A program made the position numbers and the translations under genes. A stretch of 64,000 bases of DNA from BPGX01 sp035405785 (lineage in GTDB: Bacteria > Bacteroidota > Bacteroidia > B-17B0 > Aurantibacillaceae): contig DAONJS010000001.1 in the NCBI GenBank assembly GCA_035405785.1, positions 310,001 to 374,000 of the forward strand, given 5' to 3'. This document shows, in pieces, positions 33,481 through 42,346 of this stretch (its first letter is position 1; each line of letters starts with the position of its first letter). The notes beneath the pieces were generated by a model. That model was not told the origin of the DNA, made no database searches, and saw nothing but the letters and a program-made list of their open reading frames with translations.

Positions 33481-35229
33481 TTATTTTACTAAACTTTCAA
33501 AATCAGAGTTACCCTTCAATTTCAAAAATTCAGCATCTGTTTTTGCATATTCTTTTAATGATGCATCTTTATTAAATGCATCTTTTAGATTTTTTACTAC
33601 ATCAGCAGTGTTACCTTTTCTTGCTGCTGCAATTGCTTTTAAGTAGTATGAAATAGCAAGGTCTTTATCTGAACTGTTATCAATTGTGTTATTTACAGCA
33701 TCTGCAGATCCGCTTAATAATTGTGCTAATGCTTTATTAAACCCATTGAAATCTCCAAATGAACTTACAGCATCTGAATATTTACCATCTGCTATGTAAA
33801 TAATACCTTTGTTGTAATTCACTTCTTTACCTGCACCACTTGCTTTGTTGTAGTATTCCATTGCCATCTTTCTATTGTTTTTCTTTGCTTCAATAATTCC
33901 AAGGTTGTTATTTACAATAGCATTGCCATTTGATGTTTTTAATGCTCTGTTAAAAGCATCTTCTGCTTCTTTGGTTTTGTTGAGCATAAGATAAGCTACC
34001 CCAAGGTTATTAGAAGTTCTCCAGTCGTTTCCATATTTTTTTTCTGCGGCTTGATAGATTGAAACTTTTGTATTCAAATCATTGAATAATGTTGCTCCAT
34101 ATAATAATTCTTCTACAGATAAACTATCAGGAGTTGAAGTGCAAAGAGCTTTAATTTGTTCATCAGTTCTTGATTTTTTATCTGCCTGTAAAATAATTTC
34201 TGCTCTTCTTAATTTAGGTAAAATCTTTTCAGCCAATTCTACATAAGTTTTAGATAAATTTTTAATTTCTTTTCTTCTTTGCTCAGGGTCTGGATACATT
34301 GATAATACGCGGATAATTAAATCTTTATCTGCTAAATTAGATTGTTGTACTAATTCTTTGAATCCTTCCCAGTCCTCACGGGTAGTTACAATTTTATATT
34401 GTTCTTTTTCTTTACCAAACTTATTGTTTTTGTCTTTGTTTATTTTTTTGAATTCTTCAATCATTGCTTTAATAGCACTATTTGCTCTGTCTTTTGCAAG
34501 ATTTTCATTTTTAGAAGTTTCCCCATCTGGAGAAGCAAAAGCAGAAACTTCAATGCCTTTCAATTCATACCATTGACTTGCTAAATATTTAGATGCATTA
34601 GTAGTAAAGTTTTTCATTTCTTCACTTTTCATTTCTGAAGGACGAACAACTGATTGATTAATTACATAGTAAATATGTGTAGTTTGGTTAGCAGGTGTAG
34701 TTTTTACAAAATTATCTTTTGCAAAAATTCCTTTTTCGTCATGTCTTACTAAAAGTGGTGTAACAATTGTACCATCACCAATTTCAACAGGGTCTAATGC
34801 TTTGGTTTTTTTCTTAAAACCGCCTGTAACTTTTATAACCACTATTGCTTTTTTCATAGATGGTTCATAAGCAAATTTTTCTGATGTATAATTAAATGAA
34901 CCACCTTTATCGTAACTTATTTTTTGACCACTTCCCACTGCTTTATCTCCAACAAGCGTGATTGGTTTTAATTCTTTTTCACCACCATCCCATTTAATAG
35001 TTGGCACTACAGTAGCAGTTACTTTTGTTGGGAAAAGTTTAGGATTAAATTTTCCACTTACAGAAAATTGCACACTATCTCCATGCATTTCAATAGGATT
35101 AGGAGATACATTATATACAATCTCTTTTTGCTTTTTGACTAATTTGTTTAATTGATTACATCCTGTAAAAGATACAATAGATGCACCAATAAGCAATACA
35201 CTTGCTTTTGTAAATGTAAAGGGTTTCAT
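33481..35229 (-). CDS. Lipoprotein with OmpA-like and TPR domains
   Basis: 582 residues. The lipobox FTGC gives cysteine 24, so it is a predicted lipoprotein. Residues 35-185 form a beta-rich region with no recognised family. A segment around residues 200-290 (IEVSAFASPDGETSKNENLA, then DRANSAIKAMIEEF) resembles the core of an OmpA-like peptidoglycan-binding domain. The second half contains several TPR helices (WRTSNNLGVAYLMLNKTKEA, NAIVNNNLGIIEAKKN, EVNYNKGIIYIADGKYSDA). The combination suggests an envelope scaffold linking the outer membrane to peptidoglycan. It lies 11 bp after rpsT on the same strand and ends at a strong terminator. Confidence 0.8.
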   Translation of the reverse strand: MKPFTFTKASVLLIGASIVSFTGCNQLNKLVKKQKEIVYNVSPNPIEMHGDSVQFSVSGKFNPKLFPTKVTATVVPTIKWDGGEKELKPITLVGDKAVGSGQKISYDKGGSFNYTSEKFAYEPSMKKAIVVIKVTGGFKKKTKALDPVEIGDGTIVTPLLVRHDEKGIFAKDNFVKTTPANQTTHIYYVINQSVVRPSEMKSEEMKNFTTNASKYLASQWYELKGIEVSAFASPDGETSKNENLAKDRANSAIKAMIEEFKKINKDKNNKFGKEKEQYKIVTTREDWEGFKELVQQSNLADKDLIIRVLSMYPDPEQRRKEIKNLSKTYVELAEKILPKLRRAEIILQADKKSRTDEQIKALCTSTPDSLSVEELLYGATLFNDLNTKVSIYQAAEKKYGNDWRTSNNLGVAYLMLNKTKEAEDAFNRALKTSNGNAIVNNNLGIIEAKKNNRKMAMEYYNKASGAGKEVNYNKGIIYIADGKYSDAVSSFGDFNGFNKALAQLLSGSADAVNNTIDNSSDKDLAISYYLKAIAAARKGNTADVVKNLKDAFNKDASLKEYAKTDAEFLKLKGNSDFESLVK

Positions 35230-35240
35230 AGATTTTATTT

Positions 35241-35495
35241 TTAATTTAATTTATTAACTACAACTGTTAATTGTGATTTTAAACGAGCCGCTTTGTTTTT
35301 ATGAATGATATTTCTCTTTGCTAATTTATCAATCATTGAAATGACTTCTGGTAATTGTTTCAATGCTTCTGCTTTATTAGTAATAGCTTTTAATTTTTTA
35401 ATAGCAGTTCTTGTAGTTTTAGCATAGTACTTGTTATGCAATCTTCTTTTTTCAATTTGTCTTGTTCTTTTAATGGCTGACTTTAAATTTGGCAT
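35241..35495 (-). CDS. rpsT: 30S ribosomal protein S20
   Basis: 84 residues, standard for S20. The N-terminus MPNLKSAIKRTRQIEKRRLH, the Lys/Arg-rich helices and the late INKNKAARLKSQL-like segment (IIHKNKAARLKSQLT) match the family, which binds 16S rRNA at the base of the small subunit. Its promoter element is followed by a short leader. The TPR/OmpA lipoprotein gene follows after only 11 bp, so a ribosomal promoter may drive a highly expressed envelope lipoprotein. Confidence 0.97.
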   Translation of the reverse strand: MPNLKSAIKRTRQIEKRRLHNKYYAKTTRTAIKKLKAITNKAEALKQLPEVISMIDKLAKRNIIHKNKAARLKSQLTVVVNKLN

Positions 35496-35512
35496 AATTT
35501 ATTTTTTGCGGG

Positions 35513-35540
35513 CAAATGTAATAAAATTTCTATTATCCAA
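35513..35540 (-). promoter_or_regulatory. Promoter of rpsT
   Basis: Minus strand: TTG at 35538-35540, a 17-base spacer, then TACATTTG at 35513-35520 followed by CCCGC. It lies 17 bp from the ATG. Confidence 0.6.
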
Positions 35541-35568
35541 AATATTTTTCTTTTTTTATTCAAATAGG

Positions 35569-35576
35569 TAAATTTG
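35569..35576 (+). promoter_or_regulatory. -7 promoter element (TAAATTTG) of acs
   Basis: TAAATTTG is followed by CCAC, 16 bp upstream of the acs ATG. No clear -33 TTG is present. Confidence 0.5.
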
Positions 35577-35592
35577 CCACAAAATTGAATAT

Positions 35593-37494
35593 ATGAGAAT
35601 AAAAACCTTTGCTGAATATAAAGAAATTTATCAGAAATCTATTGAAAATCCTGAAAAATTTTGGGATGAAATAGCAAGTAATTTTTACTGGAGAAAAAAG
35701 TGGGACAAAGTTCTGGAATGGAATTTTAAAGAACCTAATGTAAAATGGTTCATCAATGGAAAATTAAATATCACTGAAAATTGTCTTGATATACCAGCTA
35801 AAAAACATCCTGATAAAATTGCTTTTTACTTTGAACCTAATGATATTGACGCCTCTTCTTATTCAATTACCTACAAACAACTTCTTGAAAAAGTATGTCA
35901 GTTAGCTAATGCATTAAAATCTATTGGTATTCAAAAGGGAGACAGAGTGGCTATTTATATGCCAATGATTCCAGAAGCAGTTATTGCAATGCTTGCCTGT
36001 GCAAGAATTGGGGCTATTCATTCGGTAGTATTTGGTGGATTTTCGGCTCAATCACTTGCAGACAGAATAAATGACGCTCAATGTAAATTACTTATTACAG
36101 CAGATGCCGGAAAGCGTGGTAATAAATTAGTCCCACTCAAACAAACTGCCGATGAAGCTTTGCTACAAACTAATTCTGTTAAAAATGTTATTGTGTTTAA
36201 GCATACAAGTGTTGATATTCCTTGGAATAATGAAAGAGATTTAGATTGGAATGAAATAGTTAATAAACAACCCACAGAGTGCGAACCTGAAATAATGGAT
36301 AGTGAAGATATGTTATTTATTTTATACACATCTGGAAGTACAGGAAAGCCCAAAGGAGTAGTGCATACAACGGGTGGATATATGGTTTATGTTGCTTATT
36401 CTTTTTTGAATGTTTTTCAATATGAACCAGATGATATTTATTGGTGCACCGCAGATGTTGGATGGATTACAGGCCATTCTTACATAGTGTATGGTCCATT
36501 ATTGAATGGTGCTACTTCTGTGATTTTTGAAGGTATTCCAACTTACCCTGATGCAGGTAGATTTTGGGCAGTGGTTGATAAATTCAAAGTTACTCATTTT
36601 TATACTGCTCCAACTGCTATTCGTTCGCTTGAAAGTTTTGGCACTGAAATTATAAAAAAATATAAATTAGATAGTTTGAAGGTATTAGGAAGTGTTGGTG
36701 AGCCCATCAATGAAGAAGCGTGGGAATGGTATCATCAAAACATTGGTAAAGGAAAATGTCCTATTGTAGATACATGGTGGCAAACAGAAACCGGAGGTAT
36801 TTTAATTTCTCCATTAGCCCACATCACACCATTAAAGCCCTCTTATGCAACATTTCCATTACCTGGCATTCAGCCCATAATTGTAGATGATAAAGGCAAT
36901 GAATTAACTGGAAATAATGTAGAAGGTAATTTGTGCATTAAATTTCCTTGGCCATCAATGATTAGAACTACCTATGGCAATCATGAAAGATGCAGACAAA
37001 CTTATTTTTCCACCTATCCAAATTTGTATTTTACCGGAGATGGTTGCAAAAGAGACAGCGATGGGTATTATAGAATTACAGGTAGAGTAGATGATGTGAT
37101 AAATGTTTCAGGACATAGAATAGGCACTGCAGAAGTAGAAGATGCTATTAATTTACATCCAGATATTGTTGAAAGTGCTGTGGTTGGATTTCCACATTCT
37201 ATAAAAGGACAGGGTATTTATGCTTATGTTATACCAAATAAAGAAATTAAAGATGTAAAAAAACTTCATAAAGAAGTAAATGAAATCATTACTAAACAAA
37301 TAGGTCCAATAGCAAAATCAGATGTGATACATCTTGTATCTGGACTACCTAAAACGAGAAGTGGAAAAATTATGCGTAGGATATTAAGAAAAATTGCAGA
37401 AGGTGAAATTCATAATTTAGGTGATACAACTACTTTATTAGATCCATCAGTAGTAGATGAAATTAAATTGGGTAAAAATAAATCTGAAATTTAG
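35593..37494 (+). CDS. acs: Acetyl-CoA synthetase (AMP-forming)
   Basis: 633 residues, within the normal range. It activates acetate with ATP and CoA through an acetyl-adenylate. The N-terminal ACAS_N region ends near FINGKLNITENCLD. The P-loop-like adenylation motif YTSGSTGKPKG lies at residues 245-255, WWQTETGG supplies the A5 region, and GRVDDVINVSGHRIG is the hinge. The acetylation-controlled catalytic lysine is K592 in RSGKIMRR. All core motifs are intact. Divergent from rpsT; it ends before an intergenic region full of repeats. Confidence 0.97.
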   Translation: MRIKTFAEYKEIYQKSIENPEKFWDEIASNFYWRKKWDKVLEWNFKEPNVKWFINGKLNITENCLDIPAKKHPDKIAFYFEPNDIDASSYSITYKQLLEKVCQLANALKSIGIQKGDRVAIYMPMIPEAVIAMLACARIGAIHSVVFGGFSAQSLADRINDAQCKLLITADAGKRGNKLVPLKQTADEALLQTNSVKNVIVFKHTSVDIPWNNERDLDWNEIVNKQPTECEPEIMDSEDMLFILYTSGSTGKPKGVVHTTGGYMVYVAYSFLNVFQYEPDDIYWCTADVGWITGHSYIVYGPLLNGATSVIFEGIPTYPDAGRFWAVVDKFKVTHFYTAPTAIRSLESFGTEIIKKYKLDSLKVLGSVGEPINEEAWEWYHQNIGKGKCPIVDTWWQTETGGILISPLAHITPLKPSYATFPLPGIQPIIVDDKGNELTGNNVEGNLCIKFPWPSMIRTTYGNHERCRQTYFSTYPNLYFTGDGCKRDSDGYYRITGRVDDVINVSGHRIGTAEVEDAINLHPDIVESAVVGFPHSIKGQGIYAYVIPNKEIKDVKKLHKEVNEIITKQIGPIAKSDVIHLVSGLPKTRSGKIMRRILRKIAEGEIHNLGDTTTLLDPSVVDEIKLGKNKSEI

Positions 37495-37520
37495 TTTTGA
37501 GTTTTTAGTGTTTAGTTTTG

Positions 37521-37608
37521 TCGTCATTGCGAGGACGATAGTCCGAAGCAATCTCATAAGAGATGTGGAATATACTTTTGAGATTACTTCGCTTCGCTCG
37601 TAATGACG
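37521..37608. repeat. REP/MITE-like palindrome, copy 1 (CGTCATTGCGAG family)
   Basis: Left arm CGTCATTGCGAGG...CCGAAGCAATCTCA; right arm TGAGATTACTTCGCTTCGCT followed by CGTAATGACG. The arms are nearly complementary over about 35 bases. A second copy lies at 60704-60794. Its GC content is far above the surroundings. Confidence 0.85.
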
Positions 37609-37623
37609 GGTATTTCAAGATGG

Positions 37624-37654
37624 GTCGGCATGCTGACATTTATCGTTAGCATTT
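37624..37654. repeat. GCTGAC hairpin repeat
   Basis: GTCGGCATGCTGACATTTAT then CGTTAGCATT. It is almost identical to the right half of the repeat at 33314-33358. Confidence 0.65.
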
Positions 37655-37684
37655 TAATGTTTAGTTTTGAGTTACATTTGTTGG

Positions 37685-37744
37685 TAGGGGTGTACAGCCA
37701 TACGCCCTTACAGGATGGGGCGTATCGCTGTATGCCCTTACAAG
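37685..37744. repeat. Doubled GGGCGTAT / ATACGCCC element
   Basis: Two successive units, one reading GGGGTGTACAGCCATACGCC then CTTACAGG, the other GGGGCGTATCGCTGTATGCC then CTTACAAG. The units are about 70% alike and each can fold into a short hairpin. They are much more GC-rich than the genome. Confidence 0.7.
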
Positions 37745-37780
37745 TCCTATTTTTTTAATCATTCCGCGTGATTTAAAATA

Positions 37781-37810
37781 AAAAAGCCCCTTCGTTTGAA
37801 GGGGCTTTTT
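37781..37810. terminator. Bidirectional rho-independent terminator
   Basis: Perfect 13-bp stem AAAAAGCCCCTTC / GAAGGGGCTTTTT with a 4-base loop. It lies between the convergent acs and Asp-box T9SS genes. Confidence 0.9.
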
Positions 37811-37827
37811 GATGATATAAAGGAGGA

Positions 37828-39930
37828 TTATTGTTTTACAATTTTTCCTGTTGTTTTGCCAGCATTGGTTGTAACTGTATAGAAGTATACACCGGCATTT
37901 TCATTAGTCAAATCAACATCAACAACATGTGTTCCTGCTTGTGCTTTTGTAATGTTCATTGAATTGATAGTTTGACCTAAAGCATTTACGATTTCAACTT
38001 TAATGTCAGAAGAGGTATTTAAATTAACTACTAATTGGGTTGTATTGTTAGTTGGGTTTGGATAAACATTAGCAGAAACAGAATTTTTACCCACTGCTAT
38101 AGAATTTCCAGCAGATAAAGGTAAAGGAGGATTTGTAAAATCTGTATTAGAGAATTGGAAACCTTGTACATAATAATGATCAACTGGAGATGTACCACCA
38201 AATGTTTCATCTGCACTAAATGTAAATGGAATTTCATAAGTTCCAGCACCTACATTTATTGCTTTTGGTGCCATATAATGCCAGAAAATACCATATCCTG
38301 CTACAGTTGGAGTAGGGGCAGAAGTACCTATAACTTGCATTTTACCAGTAACGGTATTATTTAAAACATCATATCCTTTTGCATATAAGTCAGGATATAC
38401 ATTAAAGTGATGACCAGTAACAGATGTATCAGTTTCTGTCCATGAATAGAATATTTTATCTCCTACATCATTTCTTGAAACTTGAATTCTGGCATCAATG
38501 TCTAATCCAGCACCATCCCATTGGCTGCAAGTATTATTACCACCACTGGTTCCTTCGGTGGCCATTGAATCTACTACAATACCATTCCATGTATTATTCC
38601 CTTGAAGGATAAAGTCCATAATAGTTGGATGTGTGCTTGTAGAACCATAATAATAGAAACTATAATTTTGAGAACCGCATCCACCACCACTATTAAATGC
38701 ATAAGTGTAAAATAAACTATCAGGATGATCACTATAAGCACTTACTACAGTACATACAAGGTGTAATCTTCCCATAGCATCTACAGTTACATCCATACCT
38801 TCCCCACTTGAAAAGAAAGGAATAGCATAAGTGTAATTTCCTGTAGCAACAGGTAATCTCATATCTACCTGATTTAAGCTAGTAAAGTCAAATGGAGGTA
38901 TAAGAGCCCATGTAGCACCACCATTAGTTGTTTTATATACGATTGGTTGCATACCATTCATTTTAGTACCGCTTTGACCTGTTCTTGTACCAATCATTAC
39001 AGCATAACCAGTGGTTCCTGAATTATCCCATGCCATATAAGGAGTGCTGATAAGTGCTCTCCCATTTGCAGAAGAATAAACTACAGGATATAATAATGAA
39101 TCAGCAGACCATACAAAACTTCCTGCGCTATATGTACCTTTGAATATAGCCATTCCTCTTGGGTTAAAAGCTAAATTAGTAGTTGCATTAGGATCATCTA
39201 CTAATGAACCTGCAGCTCTTACTAAACCATCATTAGTATAAGTAAAATAGTGCCTTGGCATGTAAACTTTAGTGCCAAATGAACTTGTAGGGAAAAACTG
39301 CATATTTGGTGAAGGTAAAGCAGTGTTATTTCCTCCAACTGAAGCAGTATACGATTTGCTTGCAAACCATCCGCCTGTCCAACCAGAACCACCAGTAACA
39401 GGACCTGTTCCAACAAAATGAATATTATTCACATTGGTATTTCCCGGAGGATTATATACGCCTCCTTGAGGAAAACGAGCCCTGTTGGTTGCATCTGCCC
39501 AAACACAAGTAGAGTCCCATGTGGTACCCTTGTTTAATGACCATGAGAATACAATAGAACCATTATCGCTCACAGGACTGGTGGAGAAAAAGGGGCTTTT
39601 ACGATGTGCAAATGTAACAATATCAACATCACTGTTGTATTGTAATGTTTTTTGTTGAGAAACTAATACTCCGTAGGCATTCATTGAACCGCTGAAACGA
39701 GTAGCAGATACAACTGCAACATTTGGGTTAGTACCATTTCTTTGATTTTTGGGATGATGAAGCGATGTGTTTCTTCTGGGGGTAGAAACATTTTCGTTGA
39801 TGGAATTCATTCTTAATTCCTTTTGTGCTGCATTAACAGGCACAGCATTTTGAGGTCTGATTTTGCCATTTTGGGCAAACGCACCTGCACTTGCAATAAG
39901 TACAGAAGCTAGTAAGACATTTTTTTTCAT
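37828..39930 (-). CDS. Secreted Asp-box (sialidase-like) propeller protein, T9SS type A, copy 1
   Basis: 700 residues from the ATG at 39928-39930, which opens a signal peptide (MKKNVLLASVLIASAGAFAQ); the frame is open 54 bp further. Asp-box-like motifs SWSLNKGTTWDS and YKTTNGGATWAL indicate a sialidase/neuraminidase-type beta-propeller fold. No arginine triad typical of active sialidases could be assigned. The C-terminus (VYPNPTNNTTQLVVNL ... NAGVYFYTVTTNAGKTTGK) is a type A T9SS sorting domain. It is a close paralogue of the next gene upstream, at 40084-42177, with conserved blocks over the full length. Function unknown; surface binding is plausible. Confidence 0.85.
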   Translation of the reverse strand: MKKNVLLASVLIASAGAFAQNGKIRPQNAVPVNAAQKELRMNSINENVSTPRRNTSLHHPKNQRNGTNPNVAVVSATRFSGSMNAYGVLVSQQKTLQYNSDVDIVTFAHRKSPFFSTSPVSDNGSIVFSWSLNKGTTWDSTCVWADATNRARFPQGGVYNPPGNTNVNNIHFVGTGPVTGGSGWTGGWFASKSYTASVGGNNTALPSPNMQFFPTSSFGTKVYMPRHYFTYTNDGLVRAAGSLVDDPNATTNLAFNPRGMAIFKGTYSAGSFVWSADSLLYPVVYSSANGRALISTPYMAWDNSGTTGYAVMIGTRTGQSGTKMNGMQPIVYKTTNGGATWALIPPFDFTSLNQVDMRLPVATGNYTYAIPFFSSGEGMDVTVDAMGRLHLVCTVVSAYSDHPDSLFYTYAFNSGGGCGSQNYSFYYYGSTSTHPTIMDFILQGNNTWNGIVVDSMATEGTSGGNNTCSQWDGAGLDIDARIQVSRNDVGDKIFYSWTETDTSVTGHHFNVYPDLYAKGYDVLNNTVTGKMQVIGTSAPTPTVAGYGIFWHYMAPKAINVGAGTYEIPFTFSADETFGGTSPVDHYYVQGFQFSNTDFTNPPLPLSAGNSIAVGKNSVSANVYPNPTNNTTQLVVNLNTSSDIKVEIVNALGQTINSMNITKAQAGTHVVDVDLTNENAGVYFYTVTTNAGKTTGKIVKQ

Positions 39931-39957
39931 AGTGATTAATTTTAATGGTTTTGCGTG

Positions 39958-39965
39958 CAAATATA
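39958..39965 (-). promoter_or_regulatory. -7 promoter element (TATATTTG) of Asp-box copy 1
   Basis: Minus-strand TATATTTG lies 27 bp before the chosen ATG, with a TTG 16 bases further upstream. It lies inside the longer frame, which supports the shorter start. Confidence 0.5.
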
Positions 39966-40083
39966 AATAATTATTTAATTGCAAAATTGTTAAAAGTTTA
40001 TTTTTTTGTAAAGTTTTTAATATTAAATTTTACTAATGGTTAAAATCAAATGATAGGTGGTTATATTCAAATTCAAACTGACA

Positions 40084-42177
40084 TTATTGCTTTACAATTT
40101 TTCCACTTAATTTACCAGAGTTTGTAGTGATTGTATAAAAATAAACTCCTGCATTTTCATCAGATAAATCTACTTCAACAATATGAGTACCTGCTTGCCC
40201 ATTAGTAATGTTCATTGTATTGATAGCTTGTCCTAATCCGTTTGTTATCTCTACTTTAATATCAGATATTGAATTTAAATTAAATTCTATTTGAGTTTTA
40301 TTATTGGTAGGATTGGGATAAACATTAGAAGAGATGGTTTTATTTTTTTCAAAATAATTTGTTGAGACAAATAATAGTTTTGCAGGATATAAAAAGTCAG
40401 CATTTGAAAATTGAAAGCCACTGATATAGTAATGATCAACTGGATTTGTACCAGTAAAAGTAGGATCACCACTAAATGTAAGAGGAATTTCATACACTCC
40501 ACCGCCAACATCAATAATTCTTGGAGACATATAATGCCAGAAAATTCCTGATCCTGCAACCGTTGGAGAAGGAGCACTTGTCCCAATTACCATTGTTTTG
40601 CTTGTAACTAAATTAGTAAAGATATCATATCCTTTTGCATATAAATCCGGATAGACATTAAAATGATGCCACGTTGTTGTAGTATCTGTTTCTGTCCATG
40701 AATAAAAAATTTTATCACCGGCATCATTTCTTGATACTTGAATTCTTGCATTAATATCTAATGAAGATGCATACCATTGGCTGCAAGTATTGTCTATACC
40801 TGAAGTACCTTCAGTAGCCATAGAATCCACAATTATGCCATTCCATGTATTATTATTTTGTAAAATAAAATCATAAATTACAGGATGATGTAGTGTTGAA
40901 CCATAATAAAAAGAATAATTTTGAGCACCACAGCCACCACCACTATTAAAAGCGTATGTATAGAACAAGCTGTCAATCTGGTCTGAATAAGCACTTACAA
41001 CAGTACATACAAGATGTAATCTTCCTAAAGCATCTACTGTTACATCCATACCTTCATTAGGATTAAAGAATGGTATAGCATAAGTATAGCTCCCGGTGGA
41101 AAATAACAATCGTGTATCTAATTGATATAAAGTTGTAAAATCAAATGGTGGCACCAGCGTCCATGTTGCACCACTATTGGTAGTTTTATATACAATTGGT
41201 TGCATTCCATTTTTAGGAGTACCGCTTTGTCCAGTTCTTGTACCAATCATAACTGCATAGCCAATGGTTCCTGAATTATCCCATGCCATAAAAGGCACAT
41301 AAAACAATGCAGGACCATTAACACTTGAATTAACAACTAAAGGCGTAAATGCTAAAGAATCGGCACTCCAAACAAAACTTCCAGAACTATATGTGCCCTT
41401 AAATATAATCATTCCTCTAACAGTTTGGTTAATTGGATGATAGTATTCATCTGTTACTCTAACAATACCATCATTGGTATAAGTAAAGTAATTTCTTGGC
41501 ATAGATACTTTTGTGCCTAATGAATTTGTAGAGTAAAATTGCATATTAGGAGAAGGTAATGCATTAGGATTTCCGCCTACAGCGTCTGTATATGATTTGC
41601 TTGCAAAAAAACCGCCTGCCCATTGTCCTGATGAAGCATCTAAAGCAGGGCCAGTTGCAACAAAGTGTATATTATTTACATTGGTATTTCCCGGAGGATT
41701 ATATATACCACCCTGAGGATATCTGCCTAAGTAAGTGGCATCTGCCCATACACAAGAAGAATCCCATGTGTTACCATGATTTAATGACCATGAAAAAACA
41801 ATTGAACCACTATTGCTGACTGGGCTTGTTGTAAAAAAAGGACTTACACGATGAGCAAAAGTTACAATATCAACATCTTTGTTGTATTGTAATGGTTTTT
41901 GCTGAGTTGTTAATAGTCCGTAAACATTCATTGAACCACTGAACCGATTTGCAGAAACTACTGTAACATTTGGATTAGTTCCGTTTTTTTGGTTTTGGAG
42001 TTGGTGGTTATTATTGATTCGTTGAGGGGTAAAAGAATTTTCATTGAGTGAATACAATTTTTTTACTTTCTCTGCCACATTGATGGGAGCGGCATTTTGA
42101 GGTTTTATTTTGCTGTTTTGAGCAAATGCTAATGTGCTTACAAAAAGCACAGTAACAAAAAGTAGATGTGTTTTCAT
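40084..42177 (-). CDS. Secreted Asp-box (sialidase-like) propeller protein, T9SS type A, copy 2
   Basis: 697 residues with signal peptide MKTHLLFVTVLFVSTLAFAQ. It is aligned end to end with copy 1 by eye: shared blocks include SGSIVFSWSLN, PQGGIYNPPGNTNVNNIHF, IGTRTGQSG and GEMDVTV-like GMDVTVDALGRLHLVCTVVS. Asp-box motifs SWSLNHGNTWDS and YKTTNSGATWTL are present. The C-terminal NVYPNPTNNKTQIEFNL ... NAGVYFYTITTNSGKLSGK is a T9SS type A domain. Each copy has its own promoter element, so they may be expressed separately. The pair reflects an older tandem duplication. Confidence 0.85.
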   Translation of the reverse strand: MKTHLLFVTVLFVSTLAFAQNSKIKPQNAAPINVAEKVKKLYSLNENSFTPQRINNNHQLQNQKNGTNPNVTVVSANRFSGSMNVYGLLTTQQKPLQYNKDVDIVTFAHRVSPFFTTSPVSNSGSIVFSWSLNHGNTWDSSCVWADATYLGRYPQGGIYNPPGNTNVNNIHFVATGPALDASSGQWAGGFFASKSYTDAVGGNPNALPSPNMQFYSTNSLGTKVSMPRNYFTYTNDGIVRVTDEYYHPINQTVRGMIIFKGTYSSGSFVWSADSLAFTPLVVNSSVNGPALFYVPFMAWDNSGTIGYAVMIGTRTGQSGTPKNGMQPIVYKTTNSGATWTLVPPFDFTTLYQLDTRLLFSTGSYTYAIPFFNPNEGMDVTVDALGRLHLVCTVVSAYSDQIDSLFYTYAFNSGGGCGAQNYSFYYGSTLHHPVIYDFILQNNNTWNGIIVDSMATEGTSGIDNTCSQWYASSLDINARIQVSRNDAGDKIFYSWTETDTTTTWHHFNVYPDLYAKGYDIFTNLVTSKTMVIGTSAPSPTVAGSGIFWHYMSPRIIDVGGGVYEIPLTFSGDPTFTGTNPVDHYYISGFQFSNADFLYPAKLLFVSTNYFEKNKTISSNVYPNPTNNKTQIEFNLNSISDIKVEITNGLGQAINTMNITNGQAGTHIVEVDLSDENAGVYFYTITTNSGKLSGKIVKQ

Positions 42178-42198
42178 AAATTATTATTTTGTAACTTG

Positions 42199-42227
42199 CA
42201 AATATAAACATTTTTTTATTTGTGCAA
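42199..42227 (-). promoter_or_regulatory. Promoter of Asp-box copy 2
   Basis: Minus strand: TTG at 42225-42227, an 18-base spacer, then TATATTTG at 42199-42206, 21 bp before the ATG. Confidence 0.6.
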
Positions 42228-42346
42228 TTGTTAAAAAATAATTTTTTTCAAATTTAATTAAATGAGACAAAATTTCAACTAAATTTAATGGAACAAAATT
42301 ATATAAAATTTTTGATAAACAATGAATTAATAGAAGTAATTTAGCA

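Larger units (their letters stand above)
37495..37780. other. Gene-free spacer rich in dispersed repeats
   Basis: No gene is visible. It holds, in order, a TTTTGAGTTTTTAGTG-type low-complexity tract, a 90-bp palindrome, a GCTGAC hairpin, a second low-complexity tract and a pair of GGGCGTAT/ATGCCC units, ending at the acs-side terminator. Confidence 0.7.

Noticed and set aside
37828..42177. Assembly duplication as an explanation for the two Asp-box genes
   Set aside because: The two differ at many positions along their whole length, in both protein and DNA, so they are real paralogues.
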